Origin: Mnemiopsis leidyi
Taxonomy: Eukaryota; Ctenophora; Tentaculata; Lobata; Bolinopsidae
DNA: 41,575 bases
Assembly (NCBI GenBank): GCA_000226015.1
Contig: JH155387.1
Span: 92,994-134,568 of the forward strand
Reading direction: 5' to 3'
The translations under genes were made by a program, and so were the position numbers. Numbering within the stretch: position 1 is the first letter of the stretch; the number at the start of each line of letters is the position of its first letter. Below, one piece after another: positions 34,322 to 41,435 of the stretch. The notes beneath the pieces are model-generated. The model did no database searches. It saw only the letters and a list, made by a program, of their open reading frames with translations, and was not told the DNA's origin.

Positions 34322-34897
34322 TTATAACACAAAACACAACTTTTCGCGATTTTGACTCTTTGAGGTGTGAAATTGGAAACCTGCCTTGCAAGCTTCTTGA
34401 AAAGCTTTCTGGACACTCACTTCATCAAAAGAATGCACCTCCATGTATTCCAAAGCACCAATATTCTCTGCTAAAGCAGCACACCTCACCCTGCTCAGAG
34501 TCCTTATTGCTAGATCATCTCTCAAATCAACTTTGGACGCAACTGCGATCACAGGCACATTTGGACAGAAATGTTTAAGCTCAACCCACCATTTAGGTAT
34601 TATCGATTTCCCTTCACAGTTACTGATGTCAAACAATAAGAGGAACACATCAGCATCTTTATATGACAAGGCTCGAATCCTCTGATCTTTCTCACCAACT
34701 ACCGAATCCTGAATCAAAAATGAGATCTCATTTCCATCTATTTGACATGGATATCTCCGATCTGTTTCATCAGAAGGTATCCCTCCAGAAGTTGAATACT
34801 GAAGGTGTTGGAAGGTCTTTATCATACTTGTTTTGCCAACTCCACTTCTTCCGATGACAACAATTTTTATGTATGCAGCTTGAGGTTTCTTCCACAT
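34322..34897 (-). CDS. Rho-6: most divergent single-exon Rho-like GTPase, switch I lost, CAAX CFVL
   Basis: 191 residues from the ATG at 34897 (MWKKPQAAYIKIVVIG). The frame stays open for 31 more codons upstream, but GATTTACAG|ATG at this position looks like a splice acceptor and the family starts here. The P-loop is GRSGVGKTS (Ser at 12). The effector loop shows no PT(V/I)FD; the segment reads GGIPSDETDRRY. DxxG is DSVVG, so G60 is Val and Q61 Gly. The Rho tail IRALSYKDADVFLLLFD and G4 ASKVDL are kept, while the G5 region is MEVHSF. The CAAX box is CFVL with little polybasic sequence. It probably still binds nucleotide through the P-loop and SKxD, but recognition by usual Rho effectors is unlikely. 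Confidence 0.87.
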   Translation of the reverse strand: MWKKPQAAYIKIVVIGRSGVGKTSMIKTFQHLQYSTSGGIPSDETDRRYPCQIDGNEISFLIQDSVVGEKDQRIRALSYKDADVFLLLFDISNCEGKSIIPKWWVELKHFCPNVPVIAVASKVDLRDDLAIRTLSRVRCAALAENIGALEYMEVHSFDEVSVQKAFQEACKAGFQFHTSKSQNREKLCFVL

Positions 34898-35529
34898 CTG
34901 TAAATCGGCTATTGGATGGTCAAAGATAATCCAATTATGAAGAATAATTAAGTGGTCTTTCACAAAACCATATAATGGTAATGAATTCATCAGAAATATC
35001 TAAAATATCTAAAATCTTAAATAGTTTTTAATATTCTGCAAAAACTAACATAATTAAAGAATAGAAATCCCTTCAGTTACACGGTTAAATAAATACAAAT
35101 TGTGTTTCCCTTATACATAATAGGCATGTAACGTCCCCCCCCCCCCCCCCGAAACTCCCCGACCTAGGTTGGATCTCAAGGATTGGAACTCGCAATCCTA
35201 GGGTCATTACTCACAGTTCAACTTTTCTGACTACAACAGAAAGCATTGGCACAGTAACTTTCTCAGAGAGGACAGAATTTGAAAAAACCTGTATCTCTGT
35301 CTTATGAAATGACTTCTACATAACCGACAGAAGTCTTAAATATATGTGTCTGAGCTAGGAGTCGATGAAAACAAACGACCTTAAAAATGAAATAAATTAT
35401 AAGAACACACAAATTTATAATCCATTATTCTAAATCCACTTTATATACATCATATATATATCTATTTCCTCAATTATCTTGTTATAGAAATAAATTTTAT
35501 ATTTTTGTATTTAGAAGTTTGATCAAAAA
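34898..35529. other. Spacer between Rho-6 and Rho-7
   Basis: 632 bp. It contains a homopolymer of about 18 C at 35134-35151, a spot where assembly length may be wrong, and AT-rich sequence downstream of Rho-7. The segment at 35347-35390 is duplicated near 36364-36405 (see the tandem duplication finding). Confidence 0.6.
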
Positions 35530-36105
35530 TTACAAAATTGTACATTTTTTCTTCTTTTTCTTTTTCGTGACAGTACGATAATGATAACCAATACTAATTG
35601 CTTCTTGGAATAACTCTGCAACACCCCTGTTCTTTAAAGAAGAAATCTCCATGTATTTGGCTGCACCAATTTTCTCTGCCATTGCTTCGCCCTCAACTGT
35701 GGTTATTGTCGTGACACCATTAAACCTCAAGTCAATTTTTGACCCAACCAAAATAATCGGAACATTTGGGCAGTGATGGTTCAACTCTTTCCACCAATTG
35801 GAATATATGTCCTCAAATAGACCATGATCTGTGATATCAAACAAAAGAAGAAAAAAGTCCGTGTCAGGATAGCTTAAAGGACGCAACCTCCAATAATCCT
35901 CTCCTCCACCCGTATCCCAAAGAGCAAGTTCTACAGCCTGACCATTAAATTCAGTCTCACCCACATAGTTCTCAAAAACTGTCGGAATATACATTTCAGG
36001 AAACTGACCAGTAGCATATCTGATAAACATGCTGGTTTTACCCGCAGCTCCATAGCCAACAGCAACAGTCTTTAATCTCAACGGCTGCATATCTTGTCGA
36101 GGCAT
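35530..36105 (-). CDS. Rho-7: single-exon DTGGG-type Rho-like GTPase, CAAX CTIL
   Basis: 191 residues. The P-loop is GYGAAGKTS and switch I MYIPTVFENY. Switch II is [18 protein letters not shown], where Rac A59 and Q61 are both Gly. The next strand is TDFFLLLFD. The G4 motif is VGSKIDL and the G5 region is MEISSL. The Rho insert is about 10 residues short (DLRFNGVTTITTVEG). The C-terminus has seven consecutive Lys before CTIL, a strong plasma-membrane targeting signal plus geranylgeranylation site. Its closest relative is Rho-8, about 84 percent identical by hand count. Confidence 0.93.
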   Translation of the reverse strand: MPRQDMQPLRLKTVAVGYGAAGKTSMFIRYATGQFPEMYIPTVFENYVGETEFNGQAVELALWDTGGGEDYWRLRPLSYPDTDFFLLLFDITDHGLFEDIYSNWWKELNHHCPNVPIILVGSKIDLRFNGVTTITTVEGEAMAEKIGAAKYMEISSLKNRGVAELFQEAISIGYHYRTVTKKKKKKKCTIL

Positions 36106-36572
36106 GGCACAACCTTCAAATAAAATTCAAATCAATGCACAAATAGAAATCCACAAAAATGTAGCAGAGAAAAAAACATACTTGTTAAGTTGCTACTGAT
36201 GATTTAGCCTGGCGATGGACATGGAGTTTTAAAAAAACAAGAGTATGCATTGATACCGTTCAAGTTTCCAACACTCAAAGAGTGTTAAGGAAATTAGATC
36301 AGCCTGTTTCCCAGTGTAATGATATAATTCTTACATAGCTGAGGGAAAAAAATCTTATACAGAAATGTCTGAGCTAGGAGCCAATGTAAACAAACCATGT
36401 AAAAATTAATAAAATAAAATATCAGACATTCACAAATCAAATAATGAGTTCTTCAAAATCTAAATCTACTCAACATATTTAAAGATTTCTTTATCTATCT
36501 TGTTTTAGACGGCTATTATTGTGTTTTAAAAAAAATTGGGTTGTTTCTAGAATATTCAAACTCCGATAAAAG
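36106..36572. other. Spacer between Rho-7 and Rho-8
   Basis: 467 bp. Around 36364-36405 it carries a copy of the downstream flank of Rho-7 (shared GTCTGAGCTAGGAG and AAACAAAC blocks), showing that the duplication included the 3' flank. No gene. Confidence 0.6.
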
Positions 36573-37148
36573 TTACAAAATCGTACATTTTTTCTTCTTT
36601 TTCTTTTTCGCGGCAGTACGATAACGATGGCCAATACTAAGTGCTTCTCGGAATAACTCTGCAACACCCCTGTTCTTTAAAGAAGAAATCTCCATGTATT
36701 TAGCTGCACCAATTTTCTCTGCCATTGCTTCGCCCTCAACTGTGGTTATTGTAGTGACACCATTAACTCTTAAGTCAATTTTTGACCCAACCAAAATAAT
36801 GGGGACGTCTGGGCAGTGATGGTTCAACTCATTCCACCAATAAGAATATATGTCCTCAAATCGACCATGGTCCATGATATCAAACAAAAGAAGGAAAAAG
36901 TCCGTGTTAGGATAGCTTAAAGGACGCAACCTCGGATAATCCTCTCCTCCACCCGTATCCCAAAGAGCCAGATTTACAGTGTGGCCATCCACTTCAGCCT
37001 CTGTCTCATAGTTATCAAATACTGTTGGAATATACTCCTCAGGATATTGACCAGTAGCATATCTGATAAACATGCAGGTTTTACCCACACCACCATATCC
37101 AACAGCAACAGTCTTTAATGTTAACGGCTGTGTGTCTTGTTCGGGCAT
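36573..37148 (-). CDS. Rho-8: single-exon DTGGG-type Rho-like GTPase, CAAX CTIL
   Basis: 191 residues, tandem sister of Rho-7. The P-loop is GYGGVGKTC, switch I EYIPTVFDNY and switch [20 protein letters not shown]. The G4 motif is VGSKIDL, the G5 region MEISSL, and seven Lys precede CTIL. The 3' half is almost identical to Rho-7 at nucleotide level across about 180 bp (36655-36830 against 35612-35787). The segment coding switch I to strand beta-3 is clearly more diverged. The start region ACCATGCC.. is preserved between the two (TTTAAAGGTAATGCCATG here, TTTGAAGGTTGTGCCATG in Rho-7). Confidence 0.93.
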   Translation of the reverse strand: MPEQDTQPLTLKTVAVGYGGVGKTCMFIRYATGQYPEEYIPTVFDNYETEAEVDGHTVNLALWDTGGGEDYPRLRPLSYPNTDFFLLLFDIMDHGRFEDIYSYWWNELNHHCPDVPIILVGSKIDLRVNGVTTITTVEGEAMAEKIGAAKYMEISSLKNRGVAELFREALSIGHRYRTAAKKKKKKKCTIL

Positions 37149-37549
37149 GGCATTACCTTTAAATAATATTGAGTCAATTCACAGATAATAATCCAAATAA
37201 GTATAATTGAGACAAAATCTATACGTCCCGATTTCGCAACCAACTCAAAAATTTCAAATGTATACACGTAATAACATTAGTTATTGCTCAGCAGAAATTT
37301 TTGCATTATTAAAAAACACGCAGACTCAGGCCGACAGGTCTTACAAATAAACGACTTTATAAATAAATGCTATTTAACTATATTTCTATTTCTTTACTTT
37401 ATAAATAAGTTTGATAAAAAATAACTGACGTTTGATAATGTTGATTTTATAAAGGGACACATGTTTTTTGTGCAAACTAAAGCAAATCTGGTTGCCAATT
37501 GGTATGATCAAAATAAGGCTAATTAGGCATACAAGCAGGGAATAGAGAC
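37149..37549. other. Spacer between Rho-8 and the relic copy
   Basis: Should contain the Rho-8 promoter. The right part (from about 37465) may be further decayed Rho sequence, but similarity is too weak to draw a boundary. Confidence 0.45.
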
Positions 37550-37655
37550 CAATAGGAATACATTTCCTCCAATCAACCTTGATCCCTCATAGGTAACAAA
37601 TAGAAGAAGGAAATTGAGGTACAGCTTAAAGAACGCAACGTCCAATAATCCTCTC
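37550..37655 (-). pseudogene. Decayed Rho-family gene (middle part)
   Basis: The plus strand here aligns base for base, with small gaps, to the middle of Rho-7/Rho-8. Shared blocks: ACCAATAGGAATACAT (against CCACCAATTGGAATATAT), AGAAGAAGGAAA, AGCTTAAAGAACGCAAC and TCCAATAATCCTCTC. The region corresponds to switch II through helix 3 (LRPLSYP..FFLLLFD). Frameshifts and stops interrupt it, and both ends fade out. It is a dead member of the array lying between Rho-8 and Rho-9. Confidence 0.85.
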
Positions 37656-37910
37656 TTATATTTTCCAACCTCAATATTTCCCGACACAGTCGCATTCCTC
37701 AACTAAACAGAAGGATAACAAAAGACTTAATGTCAGATACTAAAAAAAGTACATTAAAAATAAAAACCCGCTCACACTTAAAAGAGTTTCATTTGTGCTT
37801 CTCAGCCATTGACACTTAACTGCCATGTTATACTCCAAGATGGCTTGACGAATGAACCGTAAATTGAAAGTTTTTTTAAAGGTATTCCAATCCGTTAAAC
37901 TAGGATAGTT

Positions 37911-38480
37911 CTACAAAATGACACACTTCCTTTTCCTTCTCTTCTTTTTCTTGTCTGAAATATTATAGTCATAACCGATTCTGACAACCTCCTCAAAAAG
38001 TTCAGTGACACCTCTGCCTTCTAAGGAAGAAATTTCCATATACTTGGCAGCTTTTATCTTCTCAGCCATTGCTTCACCCTGTTCATAGGGAATGGTCACA
38101 ATTCCATTGTTCCTTAGATCTATCTTTGATCCAACAAGAATGATAGGAACTCCAGGGGAGTACTGTTTCAGTTCAGGCCACCAGTAGTTGTGTATACCTG
38201 TAAATAATTCTAAACCACCAGCCACACTAAAAAGGAGCAGAAATACATCGGTTCCCGGGTAGGATAAAGGGCGCAGACGATGGTAGTCTTCACCACCCCC
38301 AGTATCATACAAGCCTAGGTTGTAAGGCTCTCCGTTTATTACCCCATTTACTGATCCGCAATCAAATACTGTGGGAACATATTCCTCGGGAAATGTATTG
38401 GAGCAATATCTGATTAACATACAAGTCTTTCCAACTGCGCCATAACCAACAGCGATTGTTCTTAAAAACCTTTCAGACAT
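37911..38480 (-). CDS. Rho-9: single-exon DTGGG-type Rho-like GTPase, CAAX CVIL
   Basis: 189 residues. The P-loop is GYGAVGKTC. Switch I is EYVPTVFDCG, with the usual N39-Y40 pair replaced by Cys-Gly. Switch II is [18 protein letters not shown] and the G4 motif VGSKIDL. The insert is short (RNNGIVTIPYEQG), the G5 region is MEISSL, and the basic tail KKKKRRKRK precedes CVIL. The ATG directly follows TTTTAACAG, a possible 3' splice or trans-splice acceptor. Tyr40 contacts CRIB-type effectors in Rac/Cdc42, so its loss suggests a changed partner set. Confidence 0.93.
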   Translation of the reverse strand: MSERFLRTIAVGYGAVGKTCMLIRYCSNTFPEEYVPTVFDCGSVNGVINGEPYNLGLYDTGGGEDYHRLRPLSYPGTDVFLLLFSVAGGLELFTGIHNYWWPELKQYSPGVPIILVGSKIDLRNNGIVTIPYEQGEAMAEKIKAAKYMEISSLEGRGVTELFEEVVRIGYDYNISDKKKKRRKRKCVIL

Positions 38481-39291
38481 CTGTTAAAATTTAACGGAGA
38501 TGTAACAATAAAAAAAAAGGACACAAGATATCATAAGGCTGACAATTTGGCCATTGGGTTAAAGGCCAAAAACATAAGTAAATATCGAATAAGATAAAAA
38601 ACGTTTAGGCCTTGGGGATACCAGTAACATCCGTGATGAACCTCAACTAGAACTGCCAGCCTGATGCTATTTGTTGTGTCAAGAAAAGCCCGTCATACAA
38701 TGTATCATGGTACCCATTTCCCCATACATATCATACTCCTACTCAGGTATCGTACGCCTCTGATAATCAGATTCTCAAAATTTTTCAAAATTTTGTGAGA
38801 AAAGTAGCCCATTCGAGAAATAAAAGCTTGTAATTGATGTTCACGTTTTTCATTTTTTTATTTTGCCAGTATAACGTGCTCTTTATGCTACTTTTGCGGG
38901 GCCTTAGAATTCTAGCCTCCTAGCATGGTGAGTGTTAAAGATATTTGGGGGATAGTGTATACTAACTGCTTAATAAGCAAAACGAGCTGGAACATCAAAA
39001 CACACGACAAATGTAATAAATGAAGTCGATTAATGAATGAAGAGAAACTTTTAAATAAATAAGTATTAAGTAAATTAACTAAATGATAAACTTAAAATTT
39101 GTACAAAATAATTCATCTTAAGTTTTCTTTGGCTGAATAGAAGCATATCATAAAAACGTTTCAAATTTGAAAATTTTTGGCATCTTATAAACGAGCTATA
39201 ATAAATTGGAAATTCTTAAAGCAGAACTTTTTAACTTTTATTTTTCAATACAAAGTTCGGTTAATATAAATATTAGTCCGAAATACATCAA
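38481..39291. other. Spacer between Rho-9 and Rho-10
   Basis: 811 bp, AT-rich; no gene, relic or structural RNA recognised. Confidence 0.5.
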
Positions 39292-39891
39292 TTAAAGCAA
39301 GATGCAACTTCTCTCTTCCTGCTCACGTACCAAGTCTTTTTTGACTGTAGTGTTGTAATAATTACCCAAGTCAACGACCTCTTGAAAAAGTTCTGTTACA
39401 CCAATATCTTGTAGTGAAGATATTTCCAAATATTTTGCAGCACCTATTTTGTGTGCCATATCCTGACCCTCAGCAGTTGTTATTGCGTCTGGCTTGTTGA
39501 ATCGTAAGTCAGTTTTCGATCCAACTAAGACAATGGGAACATCAGGACACTCTTTGATCAGCTCAGGCCACCAGTAGGAGTGAATTTTATAGAACCTCTC
39601 GTGGCTACCGGCAACATCGAACAACAGAACAAATGCATCAGCCCGGTTATAATAAACTGGGCGTATGGTGTGAAACAACTCACCACCACCACCAATATCC
39701 CAGATAAAGAGTTTGTACTTTTTGTCGTCATTCATACAGTTTTTAGTGAAAAGATTCGGTCCAAGAGTATGTATATATGTTTCTTGAAAAGTTAGCTTGA
39801 CAAACCTATTGCATAAACATGTCTTTCCAGTTTCTGCATGTCCAACAACAACAATTTTCAAACCTTTTTCTTGATCAATTCTTGAAACCAT
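39292..39891 (-). CDS. Rho-10: single-exon Rho-like GTPase with G12A and GGGG switch II, CAAX CILL
   Basis: 199 residues. The P-loop GHAETGKTC has Ala at 12 and Glu at 13. Switch I is TYIHTLGPNL: the Thr is kept but PTVFD is lost. Switch II is WDIGGGGELFHTIRPVYY, one residue longer than in the neighbours and without Q61. The G4 motif is VGSKTDL and the G5 region LEISSL. The Rho insert is short (RFNKPDAITTAEG). The tail is mixed-charge (VREQEER), so unlike Rho-7, -8, -9 and -11 it lacks a polybasic tract before CILL. It may therefore sit on internal membranes or need another targeting signal. Confidence 0.91.
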   Translation of the reverse strand: MVSRIDQEKGLKIVVVGHAETGKTCLCNRFVKLTFQETYIHTLGPNLFTKNCMNDDKKYKLFIWDIGGGGELFHTIRPVYYNRADAFVLLFDVAGSHERFYKIHSYWWPELIKECPDVPIVLVGSKTDLRFNKPDAITTAEGQDMAHKIGAAKYLEISSLQDIGVTELFQEVVDLGNYYNTTVKKDLVREQEERSCILL

Positions 39892-39918
39892 ATTGACTTA
39901 TCGAGTAAGTTTGGACAT

Positions 39919-40050
39919 GTTAGGGGTCGTTCACATATGACGTCATCACCTAAGGGGGAAGGGGGTTTCCAAATGACGATGATTGATGACGAGGGGGGAG
40001 GGGGGTTTGGTCAATAATGATGTCATTAAAAATTTTTGATGATCATTGAT
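39919..40050. mobile_element. Candidate small dispersed repeat with TGACGTCA and G-runs
   Basis: Begins with AGGGGTCGTTCACATATGACG, holds TGACGTCA at 39938-39945 and several runs of 5-7 G with the spacer GGGTTTCCAAATGACGATGA. It ends with ATGATGTCATT and AT-rich sequence. Its composition is unlike the surrounding AT-rich DNA. Similar GGGGTCGTTCA-type ends are, in my recollection, common in dispersed repeats of invertebrate genomes, but I cannot confirm copy number here. Confidence 0.45.
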
Positions 40051-40618
40051 TTTTGTTATTTTACAATCGTTGTCAATCGTTCCAGTCCTGGTTTGTTGTC
40101 AGTCTTGTTTGATGTAAATTGCCCTAATCAATTGTCCCAGTCTCCAGTTTTTTCAACTATTCAGCTTTGTATGAATATCCCAATAGAGTTAACAAAATTA
40201 AAAAGTTTCGATATCATTGAATTGAAATATGTTGAAATGGTAATAGATTAATGAGGTGGATTGAATTAGTCATTTTGAAAATTACTGAACACAAAACTTA
40301 GAAAAGGCATTGGCAGTTACAGTGTTCCTTGTACCACTTCTAAAGATTAAAAGGAAATGAAACTGTGACCAAACCATAGGAAAACCAAATATTTTTGGTT
40401 TCAAAGAATTTTAAAATATCTTTACATCACTGCAATGTCAGAACCTTCCTCCATAATTACTTCACACGAACTTATGAAAAATCAAAGAATCGATTTATTT
40501 CGAATTATGCATTTTTACGTGATGGGTCAATAGAGCAGTTTTTACATAAGTCATTATCGACAATTATGAATTTAAATTATTCAGTTTTAGAGAACTACTT
40601 AGCAGTTATAATTTGTAT
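40051..40618. other. Spacer between Rho-11 and Rho-10
   Basis: About 570 bp downstream of Rho-11 in transcript sense. Short plus-strand frames have no motif; nothing supported. Confidence 0.5.
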
Positions 40619-41200
40619 TCAGAGAATTATACACTTTTTCCTTTTTCTCTTTTCAGCACCAACACTATGCTCATAACCATGTGTGATCACTTCTTTGTAA
40701 AGTTCATTTAGACCAAGGTTCTCTAATGAGGAAATTTCCATGTACTTGGCTGCACCAATCCTTTCTGACATCACCTGACCTTCTTCTTTTGAGATAGTTT
40801 TACTTCCATCTCCCTTCCGTAAATCAATTTTGGAAGCAACCAAAACTATTGGAACATCGGGACAATGATGATGAAGCTCAGCCCACCAGTATGAATGGAT
40901 TTCATTAAATCTCTCATCACTATTAGAAACATCAAACAAAAGAGTAAAAACATCAGTTTGAGGGTAGCTCAGAGGACGCAGCCTTTCATAATCTTCACCG
41001 CCCCCAGTGTCAAAAAAACCCAATTGATATTTTTTGCCATCTATCTCGCCATCAGCTTGGTAATTATCAAATACTGTGGGAGTATACTCACTAGGAAATT
41101 TTCCAGTGGTGTACGTGATTAAAAGACTTGTTTTTCCAGCACCCACGTACCCAACTGTTACATTCTTGATGAGTACCCGCTTTCCTTCTTTAAAGTCCAT
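40619..41200 (-). CDS. Rho-11: single-exon DTGGG-type Rho-like GTPase with G12V, CAAX CIIL
   Basis: 193 residues. The P-loop GYVGAGKTS has Val at Rac position 12. Switch I is EYTPTVFDNY, the intact Rac-like effector loop. Switch II is [18 protein letters not shown] with A59 and Q61 both Gly. The G4 motif is ASKIDL, the insert is short (RKGDGSKTISKEEG), the G5 region is MEISSL, and the basic tail EKRKRKK precedes CIIL. It is the only copy combining a G12V-type and a Q61 change with an otherwise canonical effector loop, so it is the best candidate for a constitutively GTP-bound, effector-competent protein. GCTGCAG lies 11 nt before the ATG as a possible acceptor. Confidence 0.93.
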   Translation of the reverse strand: MDFKEGKRVLIKNVTVGYVGAGKTSLLITYTTGKFPSEYTPTVFDNYQADGEIDGKKYQLGFFDTGGGEDYERLRPLSYPQTDVFTLLFDVSNSDERFNEIHSYWWAELHHHCPDVPIVLVASKIDLRKGDGSKTISKEEGQVMSERIGAAKYMEISSLENLGLNELYKEVITHGYEHSVGAEKRKRKKCIIL

Positions 41201-41435
41201 TACTATGAAACCTGCAGCATGATGAATAATTGATCAGATTGACCAAATGAACAACTTCATCAGTTTACTTCATTAAAAAATAACCTCACTATTAAAATAC
41301 AAAGTCATGTATATGACACCGATACTAGCAGCACTCAGCAGTGATTGAGCAGAATTCTATGCACAGTGCTGCTCATTTTTTCGACTGGTAAGCTTTGAAG
41401 AAGGTGGTGGCCGGAGAGGAAAGGATAAAAGATAG

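Noticed and set aside
34898-34990. Longer N-terminus for Rho-6 (31 extra residues)
   Set aside because: Family length and the acceptor-like site at the inner ATG favour the shorter protein.
35150-35215. Possible tRNA-derived SINE next to the poly-C run
   Set aside because: Only a weak B-box resemblance (GAGTTCCAATCC on the minus strand); no cloverleaf could be drawn.
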